Source: JAAYCB01 sp012744395 (GTDB lineage Bacteria > Planctomycetota > Planctomycetia > Pirellulales > Thermoguttaceae). From it: DNA of 36,453 nucleotides. The notes beneath the pieces are model-generated. The model was not told where the DNA came from. It saw nothing but the letters and a program-made list of their open reading frames with translations, and made no database searches. The position numbers and the translations under genes are program-made. Shown here piece by piece: positions 1-9,695 of the stretch (position 1 is the first letter of the stretch; each line of letters begins with the position of its first letter). Where the stretch lies: contig JAQVNJ010000055.1 in assembly GCA_028703175.1 (NCBI GenBank), positions 1-36,453 on the forward strand, in the 5' to 3' direction.

Positions 1-52
1 GATGCAGACTAGTGCAAATTGATGCAGAATCCACGGCACCACTGACGGCACC
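1..52. repeat. Short direct repeats at the left edge, possible recombinase arm sites
   Basis: GATGCAGA occurs at 1-8 and again at 21-28 (20-bp period), and ACGGCACC at 33-40 and 45-52 (12-bp period). Paired short direct repeats beside a tRNA 3' fragment are typical of the arm-type sites of integrative elements, so they may mark the end of an element lying mostly to the left. One plus-strand frame (3-83) stays open to a TGA at 81-83 and could be the last 26 codons of an unseen gene, but this is too short to identify. Confidence 0.3.
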
Positions 53-110
53 GCGACTAATGCGCGTTGCCGAAAGCCTTTGACGACTTGGGGTTTGGGA
101 AAATCCTAGT

Positions 111-169
111 CGGTACTTAAAATCCCGTGGGCCGATAGGCCCGTGCGGGTTCGAATCCCGCCTCGGCTA
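111..169 (+). other. tRNA-Leu(UAA) 3' fragment, probable attachment-site scar
   Basis: From the anticodon arm onward this reads as a tRNA-Leu: anticodon stem CGGTA/TCCCG (111-115, 123-127; one mismatch) around loop CTTAAAA (anticodon TAA), long variable arm GGGCC-GATA-GGCCC (129-142), T-arm GCGGG-TTCGAAT-CCCGC (145-161), acceptor 3' strand CTCGGCT (162-168) and discriminator A. The matching 5' acceptor strand (AGCCGAG) and a D-arm are absent upstream, so the gene cannot give a functional tRNA. Tyrosine-recombinase elements that integrate into tRNA genes leave such 3' fragments at one end, so I read this as an att half-site. A decayed tRNA gene is the alternative. No integrase is visible inside the window. 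Confidence 0.7.
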
Positions 170-172
170 GCT

Positions 173-201
173 TTGCCGCCCGGCGGATGCTGATGTATAG
201 T
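173..201 (+). promoter_or_regulatory. Candidate sigma-70-type promoter before the sugar dehydrogenase
   Basis: TTGCCG at 173-178 and TATAGT at 196-201 are separated by 17 bp, close to the TTGACA-17-TATAAT consensus. Transcription would start near 208, giving a 5' leader of about 107 nt before the ATG at 315. It starts just after the tRNA-Leu fragment. Identified by eye only. Confidence 0.35.
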
Positions 202-314
202 TTGCAGGACAGCCCGTCTGCGCGAGGCGGTGGCGCGGGCGCTGGAAGCCGTGTTTGATTCTCGGGCCGGTGGCACGATCCGGCCAATCGTTACAGATCC
301 CCTGGAGAAACTCA

Positions 315-1961
315 ATGGCCGCGTATTCGGTCAGTCCGTCAGGTGAGCAGTTCCCAATTCCGGAGGCGGCCGATTATCCCGCGGAAATGGCCCGTCTGGA
401 GAAGCTCGCGGCCCAAGCCCGCCAGGAGGGACAGGAGATCGTCGTTGTCGTGGGCGTGGGATTTGTCGGCGCGGTGATGGCGGCAATCATCGCCGACACG
501 GTGGATCGCCAGACCGGCCGACCCACGAAGTTCGTGATTGGCTGCCAGCGGCCGAGTACGCGAAGCTACTGGAAGATCCCGCTGTTGCAGCGCGGGCTCT
601 CGCCGGTCAAGGCGGAAGACCCGGAAGTCGATCCGATGATCGCCCGTTGCGTGCTCGAAAAGCAGACTCTCACGGCGACGTTCAACAACGATTGCCTCGC
701 GCTGGCCGACGTGGTGGTGGTTGACGTCCAGTGCGACTATACGAAACACGAACTGGGCAACATGCGGACCGGCGAGGCGGAAATGAGCGCCTTGGAAGCC
801 ACGGTGCGGACGATTGGCGAGAAGATCCAGCCCGACTGCCTGGTCCTGATCGAAACCACCGTCGCCCCGGGCACGACGGAGTTCGTCGCCTGGCCGATCA
901 TGAAGAAGGCGTTCGCCGCCCGCAAAATTGAACACGATCCGCTGCTGGCCCACAGCTTTGAGCGCGTCATGCCGGGGCGCGACTACGTCTCCTCGATTCG
1001 CGACTTCTGGCGGGTCTGCGCCGGCTGCACCGCCGAGGCCCGCCAGCGGGTCGAGAAGTTTTTGCGGGAAGTGATCAACACCGACAAATACCCGCTGACC
1101 GTCCTGGACCGCCCGATCGAATCCGAAACGACCAAGATCGTCGAGAATTCTTACCGCGCGACGATCCTCGCGTTCCTCAATGAATGGAGCCTGTTCGCCG
1201 AGCGCAACGGGGTCGACTTGATCAAGGTGATCGAGGCGATCCGAGTCCGGCCGACACACTCGAACATCATCTTTCCGGGCCCGGGGATCGGCGGCTACTG
1301 CCTGCCGAAGGACGCCGGCTTGGGCTACTGGGCTTACAAGCACATTCTCGGGTTCGAGGACGGCAACGACGTGTTCAGGATCAGCCCCACGGCGGTGGAC
1401 GTCAACGACACGCGGGCGCTGCACGTCGCCGAACTCGTCCGCGACGCCCTCCGCAACATGGGCCGCTACATTGCCGGCGCCGACGTGCTGCTATGCGGGG
1501 CAAGCTACCGCCAGGATGTGGGCGACACCCGATACAGCGGTTCCGAGATCGTCGTCCGCAAGCTGGCGGAGATGGGGGCCGAGATCCGCGTCCACGACCC
1601 GTACGTGGAACACTGGTATGAACTGGAGAGCCAGGATACGTATCCCGCGCCCGGCATGTCCTGGGCAAGGTTCTTCCGCAACCAGGCGGTCCTGGCCAAT
1701 CTCCGCGTCGAGAAGGACCTGGCCGCCGCCCTGAAGGGCGTCGAGGCGCTCGTTCTGGCGGTCCCCCACGAGGCCTATCGGAAGCTCGATCCGGCTGATC
1801 TCGTCGGCTGGGCGGGCCAGCCGCTGGCCGTGATCGACTGCTATGGAATCCTCTCCGACAGCGATGTCCAGCGCTATTTCGAACTCGGCTGCGAAGTCAA
1901 GGGCCTCGGCCGCGGGCACATCCAGCGGATCAAGGAAGACGTGCGAAGGCGATCCAAGTAG
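315..1961 (+). CDS. UDP-glucose/GDP-mannose dehydrogenase family protein
   Basis: A 548-residue NAD-dependent nucleotide-sugar dehydrogenase, expected to oxidise the C6 hydroxyl of a UDP- or GDP-sugar to a uronate for surface polysaccharide synthesis in the cytoplasm. The sequence shows an N-terminal Rossmann motif GVGFVG (residues 47-52), the PGTTEF stretch typical of the family, and the catalytic motif GGYCLPKD with nucleophile Cys329, followed by a second C-terminal nucleotide-binding domain. It is longer than the usual 430-450 residues: about 40 extra residues precede the Rossmann fold and the middle is expanded. The start at 315 is chosen because GGAGA lies 6 bp upstream; an in-frame GTG/ATG-like start at 255 has no comparable ribosome site. 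No glycosyltransferase neighbours are present, so the exact sugar substrate (UDP-glucose versus UDP-N-acetylmannosamine) cannot be decided. Confidence 0.88.
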   Translation: MAAYSVSPSGEQFPIPEAADYPAEMARLEKLAAQARQEGQEIVVVVGVGFVGAVMAAIIADTVDRQTGRPTKFVIGCQRPSTRSYWKIPLLQRGLSPVKAEDPEVDPMIARCVLEKQTLTATFNNDCLALADVVVVDVQCDYTKHELGNMRTGEAEMSALEATVRTIGEKIQPDCLVLIETTVAPGTTEFVAWPIMKKAFAARKIEHDPLLAHSFERVMPGRDYVSSIRDFWRVCAGCTAEARQRVEKFLREVINTDKYPLTVLDRPIESETTKIVENSYRATILAFLNEWSLFAERNGVDLIKVIEAIRVRPTHSNIIFPGPGIGGYCLPKDAGLGYWAYKHILGFEDGNDVFRISPTAVDVNDTRALHVAELVRDALRNMGRYIAGADVLLCGASYRQDVGDTRYSGSEIVVRKLAEMGAEIRVHDPYVEHWYELESQDTYPAPGMSWARFFRNQAVLANLRVEKDLAAALKGVEALVLAVPHEAYRKLDPADLVGWAGQPLAVIDCYGILSDSDVQRYFELGCEVKGLGRGHIQRIKEDVRRRSK

Positions 1962-2024
1962 CGCCGCAGAACGGCAGCGAACGAGGAACCTCATCTGGCC
2001 CTCGAGCGGCATCGAGGCCGGCGG

Positions 2025-2147
2025 CACGCGGATCACGGCGGCAACCGGCTGAAGAATGCCGATTCCGGCATCTCGGCCAGCGCCACCCATTCGCTGATCG
2101 AACGCAATTCCCTGGTCAACTCCGCCGACGACGGCCTCCAGAGCTGA
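2025..2147 (+). pseudogene. Remnant of a right-handed parallel beta-helix protein
   Basis: The frame ending at TGA 2145-2147 encodes a fragment with N-R-L-K-N-A-D-S-G-I and then E-R-N-S-L-V-N-S-A-D-D-G-L spacing, the Asn/Gly ladder of parallel beta-helix coils (pectate-lyase-like fold). There is no start codon or ribosome site and only about two coils survive. Planctomycete genomes carry many large beta-helix proteins, so a decayed gene is plausible. With so few residues, chance resemblance cannot be excluded. Confidence 0.3.
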
Positions 2148-2251
2148 CCCGCCGGGCGGGGGGGGCGGCTCGGGCGAGGTCGGCGGAATCTTCCTCCGCG
2201 GCGGCACGATGATCAGCGACTGCCACGGTTCGCTACGGTCAATGGCGTAGG

Positions 2252-2281
2252 GTGGCACTTGCTGAAAATCTCCACTATAGA
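2252..2281 (+). promoter_or_regulatory. Candidate promoter of the ExbB-like operon
   Basis: GTGGCA (2252-2257) and TATAGA (2276-2281) are 18 bp apart, each four or five bases from consensus. Transcription would begin near 2288, about 110 nt before the chosen start at 2397. It is the most AT-rich spot in an otherwise GC-rich gap. Confidence 0.3.
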
Positions 2282-2396
2282 GGGTATTCTGGAGACAGCG
2301 GGGCCGTTGCGCAAGGCTTCCAGGATGTCAGCCGCGACAACAGGTCGACAGCCCTGCATTCCCAGCGATCTGGACAGGAACTTCCGAGGAGCCCCG

Positions 2397-3857
2397 ATGT
2401 ACTTCCCGTTCGACTGCCCCGCATGCCACAAGCAGCTCAAGATTCCATCCGATGCGGCCGGGCGCAAGGCGCGCTGCCCCTACTGCAAGCACTCCTTCAC
2501 CGTGCCCGAGGGCCCCGAACCGGAAGTCCCGGCCGAGGAGTCCCAGGCGTTCCCCGGAATTGACACGCGAAGCGTGTCCGACCGTGTGAACCGAACGCCG
2601 CCGAAGAGGCGTCCCGCCGAGTCACGCCAGAACGCCTCCTCCGGTGGTTCGTCGGATCGGACCGACGTGAATCTGCTCTTGAGCGGCGCGATCGGGCTCG
2701 GGCTTGCGGCCGGCTTCCTCGTGCTGATGATCCCCCTGAAGATGGCCGGCATCTTCATCGGAGCGTTGTTCCTGGAACGGGGCTGGGTCCCCATCGCCGA
2801 GGTCTTTCTGTTCGCCTGGTCGATGGTGATCCTGTTTCTCAAGTGGAAGAAGATCAAGCGCCAGAAGGACTCGATGTTGTTCGACCTTCTGCCCAACGAG
2901 TTGTCGGCGGACATCACCCAGGAGTCGGTGGGACGATTTCTCGACCATGCCCGCCAACTGCCGCTCGGCCCCGACGATAGCTTCCTGGTCAGTCGCGTGC
3001 TTCGCGGTCTGGAGCATTTCCGCGTCCGCAACAGCAATCCCGAAGTTGCGGAGGTGCTGAATTCGCAATCCGACATCGATGCCAACGCCGTCCAGTCGAG
3101 TTACACGATTCTCAACGTGTTCATCTGGGCGATTCCGATCCTCGGCTTCGTCGGCACCGTGATCGGCATCAGCGCCGCAGTTTCGGGGATCGACATGTCC
3201 GGCGACATCGCCCACGTGAAGGAGTCGCTCAACAGCGTGACGAGCGGACTTGCCACCGCCTTCGATACGACGTTGATCGCCCTGGTGATGAGCATGTTCG
3301 TGATGTTCCCGACCAGCTCGCTCCAGAAGGCCGAAGAGGACATGCTCAACTCGGTCGACGAGTACTGCAACGAGAATCTGCTCAAGCGACTCAACGACGG
3401 GCACGAGCCCGGAGAAGACGCCGGTGGAATCAATGCTCCGGGGGATGTGCGGCAGGCGATCCACGCCGCGATGGCTCCCTACCAGGCCGAATTCAAGGCA
3501 TGGCACGAGAAACTCGACGCCCTCGGCTCGAGAATGACGGCCCAGGTGGTCCAGGGTTGGGGAGCGATCAACAAGGAGATGCTCAAGCAGCAGCAGGAGA
3601 ACGCCGAGCAGGTCAGGGATCTCGATGGACTGACCGCGACGCTGCAACGAATGCTCGTTCAATTGGCAGAGAAGACGGAAGCCGTGCACCAGAAGGCCGC
3701 GGGTTCGATGAGCCAATCGGCCGAATCGCTTCAGAGCTACTGCACGGCCCTGCGCCAGGGGCTCGAAGGGCTCAATCGCGTGCTCGCCGACCTGGGGGAG
3801 AAACAGGTGGTTCTCCAGGCTCCGCCCCGTCGCCGTTGGTTCTCTCGCAGGAAGTAG
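2397..3857 (+). CDS. MotA/TolQ/ExbB-family proton channel protein with N-terminal zinc ribbon
   Basis: A 486-residue membrane protein. The N-terminus has a two-CxxC zinc ribbon (CPAC near residues 7-10, CPYC near 27-30) of the kind often fused to membrane proteins in planctomycetes. Four hydrophobic segments follow: two close together (about 95-150) and, after a cytoplasmic loop, two more (around AIPILGFVGTVIGISAA and ATAFDTTLIALVMSMFVMF). The last pair is the TolQ/ExbB/MotA hallmark, including the GFVGTVIG and AFDTT stretches. A helical, Gln-rich cytoplasmic tail of about 130 residues completes it. The family forms pentameric ion-driven motors with TolR/ExbD/MotB subunits. The next two genes, 12 bp apart from each other and from this one, supply two such candidates. 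Start chosen for GAGGA 6 bp upstream. Confidence 0.85.
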   Translation: MYFPFDCPACHKQLKIPSDAAGRKARCPYCKHSFTVPEGPEPEVPAEESQAFPGIDTRSVSDRVNRTPPKRRPAESRQNASSGGSSDRTDVNLLLSGAIGLGLAAGFLVLMIPLKMAGIFIGALFLERGWVPIAEVFLFAWSMVILFLKWKKIKRQKDSMLFDLLPNELSADITQESVGRFLDHARQLPLGPDDSFLVSRVLRGLEHFRVRNSNPEVAEVLNSQSDIDANAVQSSYTILNVFIWAIPILGFVGTVIGISAAVSGIDMSGDIAHVKESLNSVTSGLATAFDTTLIALVMSMFVMFPTSSLQKAEEDMLNSVDEYCNENLLKRLNDGHEPGEDAGGINAPGDVRQAIHAAMAPYQAEFKAWHEKLDALGSRMTAQVVQGWGAINKEMLKQQQENAEQVRDLDGLTATLQRMLVQLAEKTEAVHQKAAGSMSQSAESLQSYCTALRQGLEGLNRVLADLGEKQVVLQAPPRRRWFSRRK

Positions 3858-3869
3858 GAGACGAGGCCC

Positions 3870-4664
3870 ATGGCTCGCCGCCGGAAGAAATCGATTACCG
3901 TTTCGCTGTTCCCGTTCATGAGCATTCTGGCGTGCGTAATCGGCACGCTCACGCTGATGCTCACGGCGATGGCCCTCGGACAGATGGACAACGAGGTCGT
4001 CTACAGCGCGGAACGCTACAAGAAGGTCGAGGACCAGATCCAGCAGGAACAGCTGCTGCTGCGGAAGCTTGAGGAGCAGCTCAAAGAGGCAGCGGCGGGT
4101 GTGGACGAGGCACTCATGAAGGCCAACCTGCGCCGCGAGGAGTTGGAACGTCAGATTGCCGCCCTCCAGGATGCGAGAGAAGCCCCGGCAGAGATTCCGG
4201 ACATCCCCCCGGTCGACGAGGAGAGGCACACGAAGCGGATGGAGGCGATGCAGAAGGAACTGGCGCAGGTCAACGAGGAAATTGCCAGACTCCAGCCGAA
4301 GGTTGCCGAACTTGGCGACGCGGAAGAATCGAAGGTGATCATCCAACCGAGCGGAAGCGGAATCGATCTGGAGCCGACTTTCGTGGAATGCACGGCCGCC
4401 GGCCTGGTGTTCCTGGAAGACAATCCGCCGCGCCGCCTGCGAACGGCGGACATGGCCGCCGACGAGTCCTTCGCGGCGCTGCTCGACCGTATTGCCAGGC
4501 AATCCAAGGGCATCGTGATCTTTCTCGTCCGCGAAGACGCCCTGGAGACCTATTTCGCCGCCCACGACATGGCCCGGTCGCACTACGTCCGGGCCGGAAA
4601 ACTGCCGGTGATCGGCCAAGGCCGGATCGATCTCAGCGTCTTCAGCCAACTCCAGAAGAAGTGA
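3870..4664 (+). CDS. Single-pass coiled-coil membrane protein, ExbD/TolR-like partner lacking the TM Asp
   Basis: A 264-residue protein with a basic N-terminus (ARRRKK), one transmembrane helix at about residues 10-36 (FPFMSILACVIGTLTLMLTA), a charged coiled coil at about 45-150 and a compact alpha/beta C-terminal domain of about 110 residues. The topology (short cytoplasmic N-terminus, one helix, periplasmic domain) is that of ExbD/TolR/MotB. The Asp these subunits normally carry at the start of the helix, used for proton transfer, is missing: the position reads FPFMSIL. It begins 12 bp after the channel gene and ends 12 bp before a second B-like subunit, so the three are almost certainly co-transcribed. 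Partner role is inferred from topology and context; no specific family was recognised. Confidence 0.7.
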   Translation: MARRRKKSITVSLFPFMSILACVIGTLTLMLTAMALGQMDNEVVYSAERYKKVEDQIQQEQLLLRKLEEQLKEAAAGVDEALMKANLRREELERQIAALQDAREAPAEIPDIPPVDEERHTKRMEAMQKELAQVNEEIARLQPKVAELGDAEESKVIIQPSGSGIDLEPTFVECTAAGLVFLEDNPPRRLRTADMAADESFAALLDRIARQSKGIVIFLVREDALETYFAAHDMARSHYVRAGKLPVIGQGRIDLSVFSQLQKK

Positions 4665-4676
4665 CGCCGGATCCGC

Positions 4677-5822
4677 ATGCGACGCAACAAGAAAGAAAGC
4701 GGAGCGAGTCTCGATTCCCTGCTCGACACGTTGACGAACGTGGTGGGGATTCTGGTGATTCTGGTCACGGTCATGCAACTCGGGGTGAGCGAGGCCGTGC
4801 AGCGGATCGCCAAGACGGACAGCGTTCGCCCCGAGGTCTACGAGCAGGCCCTGGCAAAACGCATCGAGTTGATGCGGCAGCGAGTCGAACTCGAGAAGCG
4901 TCTGGAGGTCTTCAAGAAGGCGGATCGCATCGACCTGCGGGTCCTGCTCCACAACATCGAAAACCTGGAGGCAAGCCTGGCCGTGTTGCTCGAGGGCAAG
5001 GAAAAGGTCGACCTGGAAATGCTCGAACTCCGCAAGCGCCAGGAAGAAGCCCGACGCCGCCTGGAGGAACAGAAGCAGGAAGCGGAAAAGGCGGAGGCCG
5101 AGTTGAACGCCGCCCAGGAGCTTCTCGCCAAGCTCAAGTCGAAGCTTGCCGATGCTCCGGCCGGCGGCTACCGGGCTTCAACGATCATCACGCTGCCCAA
5201 CCCGCGTTCCGCCCCGGAAGGCGCCGTGCCGATTCCGATTCTCTGCCGGGAAGGCCGCGTCTCTCTTGTCGACAACCTCAGCTTGCAGCAGGCGGCACTC
5301 AAGAAGATCGAGGCCATCGGCAAACGCCGCAACCTGGTGTTCAACCCGGATATTGGGGTCGACAAGGAGATTCTGATTGCCGAGTTCCACCGCGGCGCGG
5401 CCCTCGGCGACGACAATTTCGAGCTTAAACTGACGGCCGCGGGCCGCAATCCCAAGCTGGTGTTCCAACGCAAGAAGGACGGCGGAGAAACCGCGGAAAC
5501 ACTCCGCGGAGGACGGTCGAAGTTCCAACGGCGAATCCGCCAGATCGACAAGAACCGCTACTATGCGCAGTTCCTTGTCTGGCCCGACAGTTTCGAGGTC
5601 TACATCGAAGCCCGCAAGTTGTGCTCCGACCGGGACCTGCTCGCCGGCTGGAAGGCCCAGACGACCAGCGCGGAGTATACGGAAGACCTGACAACCAACC
5701 TGATCCGGTTCGGCCCCAAGCCGATTCCGAAGCCCAAGCCGCCCACCCTGCCGGGCCAGAAACCGCCCAAGCCTCCTCCTCCGCCCAAGCGCCCTCCGCT
5801 GCCCGAGTCGGATATCGACTGA
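4677..5822 (+). CDS. Single-pass coiled-coil membrane protein with TM-proximal Asp, ExbD/TolR/MotB-like
   Basis: A 381-residue protein: basic N-terminus, one helix at about residues 14-36 beginning SLDSLLDTLTNVVGILVILV, a long coiled coil (about 60-155), an alpha/beta domain (about 165-330) and a proline/lysine-rich tail (PKPIPKPKPP onward). Asp13 and Asp17 sit at the start of the helix, where ExbD/TolR/MotB carry the proton-binding Asp. This is therefore the likely ion-conducting B subunit of the motor formed with the channel protein at 2397-3857, possibly pairing with the Asp-less protein at 3870-4664. The Pro-rich tail could reach cell-wall or outer-membrane partners. No OmpA-type peptidoglycan-binding domain is visible, which argues against a flagellar or Zorya role. 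Confidence 0.7.
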   Translation: MRRNKKESGASLDSLLDTLTNVVGILVILVTVMQLGVSEAVQRIAKTDSVRPEVYEQALAKRIELMRQRVELEKRLEVFKKADRIDLRVLLHNIENLEASLAVLLEGKEKVDLEMLELRKRQEEARRRLEEQKQEAEKAEAELNAAQELLAKLKSKLADAPAGGYRASTIITLPNPRSAPEGAVPIPILCREGRVSLVDNLSLQQAALKKIEAIGKRRNLVFNPDIGVDKEILIAEFHRGAALGDDNFELKLTAAGRNPKLVFQRKKDGGETAETLRGGRSKFQRRIRQIDKNRYYAQFLVWPDSFEVYIEARKLCSDRDLLAGWKAQTTSAEYTEDLTTNLIRFGPKPIPKPKPPTLPGQKPPKPPPPPKRPPLPESDID

Positions 5823-6186
5823 ACCGGCTGTTCCTCAAACCTGCAGAAGTCGCAAAGGTGCACGTCGCAAAGGCGCCACCCTGCCGCCGTCAACTCGTGC
5901 TTCCCCAGGGAACACAGGCACCAGGGCGCCGGGAGCGACCAATCGAGTTCGCGCTCGGCATTCCTTTCGGAGCGACTGCGGAGCTTGCGGCGTCGGGAGG
6001 TCTGCTTGAACGGAAGCCCGCGGGCCGGTGTGATCCACAGCCAAAAAACCCTGGAACGCCCTTGCAGCCCCCGCATTCAGGGGGTGGGCGGGCGGTTCCG
6101 CGCTGCTAGACTATGGGTAGCTGTCTCCTCCCCCCCCGGCGCATCCAGCCCGTTTCACAACGGGGCGCACGGGGGCGAGACATGCT
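5823..6186. other. Long non-coding stretch after the channel operon
   Basis: No convincing gene is seen. A 13-base element GTCGCAAAGG(T/C)GC is tandemly repeated at 5849-5861 and 5864-5876. CCCCC-N7-GGGGG (6068-6084) can form a short hairpin but has no T-tract. As the operon's terminator lies further downstream, this segment is probably a 3' untranslated region of about 365 nt, and could harbour a 3'-derived small RNA; nothing in the sequence shows one directly. Confidence 0.4.
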
Positions 6187-6230
6187 GGCCGTATTCAGCC
6201 GTCCCGGGAGCTGGATACGGCCGAATTTTT
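6187..6230 (+). terminator. Intrinsic terminator of the channel operon
   Basis: GGCCGTAT (6187-6194) pairs with ATACGGCC (6215-6222). Inside it a T-G pair and CAGC/GCTG extend the stem to about 13 bp around a 10-nt loop. GAATTTTTC (6223-6231) follows, giving the T-tract on the plus strand. It lies 11 bp before the 3' end of the convergent minus-strand radical SAM gene and separates the two transcripts. Confidence 0.8.
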
Positions 6231-6241
6231 CTCCGCCCTGG

Positions 6242-8083
<1,842 letters not shown>

Positions 8084-8350
8084 GGTGCAGAGAATCCGTC
8101 GGCTCTCGTTGTCCCCGAAAGAAACGGCAGCGTTCGCCCGGCCCGTCGGCACTTTGGGTTGCCCGAGGCGCGCAACGGCCGGCAAAGATAGTATAACCGA
8201 TGAGCGGCCTGGCGGGCGGTTGACTGCGCGGCGGCCGCGGGCCGCCCGCGGCGGGCCGTCTCGCGGCGACGCCCGCGGTGGGCAAGCCGGCTTGGCGCGG
8301 GCGGCCGCCCGGAAGAGAATTGAGGTTGGGCAAAGCACCGAGGCCGATCG
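8084..8350. other. Divergent intergenic region between radical SAM and kinase genes
   Basis: 267 bases of mostly GC-rich sequence with one AT-rich island (8186-8197, around GATAGTATAACC). That island offers TATAAC on the plus strand and TATACT on the minus strand as -10-like elements, but no clear -35 at the proper distance on either side. GAGG at 8340-8343 is the ribosome site of the kinase. No precursor-peptide frame was found here. Confidence 0.4.
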
Positions 8351-9661
8351 TTGGACTTCTCCCTGGACAACCAAAACTCACCGTTCGTGTTGTGCGCGCT
8401 GGCCAGCGGGCTGGTCGATCAGGACCAGCTTGACGAGGCCCGGGCGGAAATCGAGCGCGCCGGCGAAACGCTGGAAAACGACAAGCGAACGATCGAGCAG
8501 CGGCTGGCCGACGCCCTGGTCGGACTTGGCTACCTGAACGCTTGGCAGGTGATCCAACTCCAGCAGGGCCGGACGAAGTTCACACTCGGGCTGTACCGGA
8601 TCGTCGATTCGCTCGGGCGCGGAGGGATGGGGCAGGTCTTCAAGGGAGAGCACTCCGTGCTCGGGCGGGAAGTGGCGATCAAGGTCCTCCCGCGCGAGAC
8701 GTCCACCCCGGAGGCGGTCGCCAATTTCACCCGCGAAATGAAGACCCTCGCCCGGCTCGACCATCCCAACCTGGTCCGGGCGTACGACGCGGGCCAGGAT
8801 GGCAACGTCCATTTCCTCGTCACCGAATACGTGCCCGGCCAGGATCTCCGCAAGATGGTCCGCAAGCACGGCCACCTGGACATGCCCACCGCCGCGGGGA
8901 TCATTTCCCAGGTCGCCGCGGGGCTTCAGCACGCCCACGAGCGCGGGCTGATCCACCGCGACGTGAAGCCCGGCAACGTGCTCGTGACCCCCGAGGGCAC
9001 CGCCAAGCTCTCCGACCTGGGCCTGGCCGGCCCGCTCGAAGGCGACCTGGAGAGCGATCCGCGCTACGGCAAGATCGCGGGGACCGCCGACTACCTCTCA
9101 CCCGACCACATCCAGTCGCCGCGCGATCCGACGCCGGCCTGGGACGTCTATTCCTTGGGGTGCACGCTGTATTACGCCGTGACCGGCAAGGTCCCCTTTC
9201 CCACCGGCTCGACAAGCGACAAGGTCAAGGCCCACTGCGAATGGCAGCCGCTCGATCCGGGCCGCCTGAACAAAGACCTCGACCCGTCGTTCATTCAAGT
9301 CATCGCCGACATGATGGCCAAGGACCCGGCCGACCGGGTGCCTTCGGCAAAGGACGTGATCGCGCGCCTCAGGCCCTGGCTGCCCGCCGAGCACAGCCTG
9401 CCCGCGCCGCCGATTGCCGCCGGGCGCCGCGACGGCTCGGCCGCGGCAAATGGCTTTCGTACGGAGGACCCGGCGCCCGGCGATTGCGACGCCCCTCCGG
9501 CATCCGCCGCCGGCGCGCCCGGCCACTTGATCGCGCCGCCGGGCAATCCCGGCCCGCGGCCGCCGTCCATCTGGGGCCCGCTGGTTCTGTTCGTCCTCCT
9601 GCCGCTGGGATTGATCGGGCTGCTGGCGGTCGCCTGGAGCGTTCTGGCGGCCATCCAGTGA
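8351..9661 (+). CDS. Membrane-anchored Hanks-type serine/threonine protein kinase
   Basis: A 436-residue kinase with all catalytic landmarks: Gly-loop GRGGMG (89-94), VAIK with Lys111, catalytic loop HRDVKPGN (202-209), Mg-binding DLG (222-224, in place of DFG, common in bacterial kinases) and DVYSLGCTLY. A Pro/Ala-rich linker precedes one C-terminal transmembrane helix (about 408-432). The first 75 residues form a helical module (LVDQDQLDEA... GYLNAWQ) that resembles the N-terminus of the beta-propeller protein encoded at 13557-17081. The start is TTG at 8351, supported by GAGG 7 bp upstream; no ATG or GTG fits. The gene ends 34 bp from the convergent envelope operon. Substrates are unknown. 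Confidence 0.92.
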   Translation: MDFSLDNQNSPFVLCALASGLVDQDQLDEARAEIERAGETLENDKRTIEQRLADALVGLGYLNAWQVIQLQQGRTKFTLGLYRIVDSLGRGGMGQVFKGEHSVLGREVAIKVLPRETSTPEAVANFTREMKTLARLDHPNLVRAYDAGQDGNVHFLVTEYVPGQDLRKMVRKHGHLDMPTAAGIISQVAAGLQHAHERGLIHRDVKPGNVLVTPEGTAKLSDLGLAGPLEGDLESDPRYGKIAGTADYLSPDHIQSPRDPTPAWDVYSLGCTLYYAVTGKVPFPTGSTSDKVKAHCEWQPLDPGRLNKDLDPSFIQVIADMMAKDPADRVPSAKDVIARLRPWLPAEHSLPAPPIAAGRRDGSAAANGFRTEDPAPGDCDAPPASAAGAPGHLIAPPGNPGPRPPSIWGPLVLFVLLPLGLIGLLAVAWSVLAAIQ

Positions 9662-9695
9662 GCCGCCGGAGAGGCATCCACCTGGAGACTTCGCG

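Larger units (their letters stand above)
1962..2396. other. Intergenic region with gene debris and candidate promoter
   Basis: No intact gene is seen in these 435 bases. The left half carries a short beta-helix-like reading frame (separate entry), the middle is G-run-rich filler (2150-2170), and the right end carries a candidate promoter (2252-2281) and the Shine-Dalgarno GAGGA (2386-2390) of the next gene. An in-frame start at 2259 would extend the next gene by 46 residues but has no ribosome site, and the extension resembles no domain. Confidence 0.5.

Noticed and set aside
85..169. Functional tRNA-Leu, or tRNA-Leu with a group I intron
   Set aside because: No 5' acceptor strand or D-arm is found upstream, and CTT is contiguous with AAAATCC, so there is no intron boundary within the anticodon.
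339..1424. Long open frame antisense to the sugar dehydrogenase
   Set aside because: High GC codon bias opens the opposite frame; composition is Arg/His/Asp-rich with no domain and no ribosome site.
2622..4952. 776-codon minus-strand open frame across the channel operon
   Set aside because: It is antisense to three well-supported genes with clear domains and start sites, and its own translation is low-complexity.
2397..5822. Zorya-type anti-phage system
   Set aside because: The channel resembles ZorA only at the family level. Neither partner has the OmpA-like peptidoglycan domain of ZorB, and no ZorC/D/E-type gene follows.
6068..6084. CCCCC-N7-GGGGG hairpin as a terminator
   Set aside because: No T-tract on either strand; the true terminator-like hairpin is 100 bp further on.
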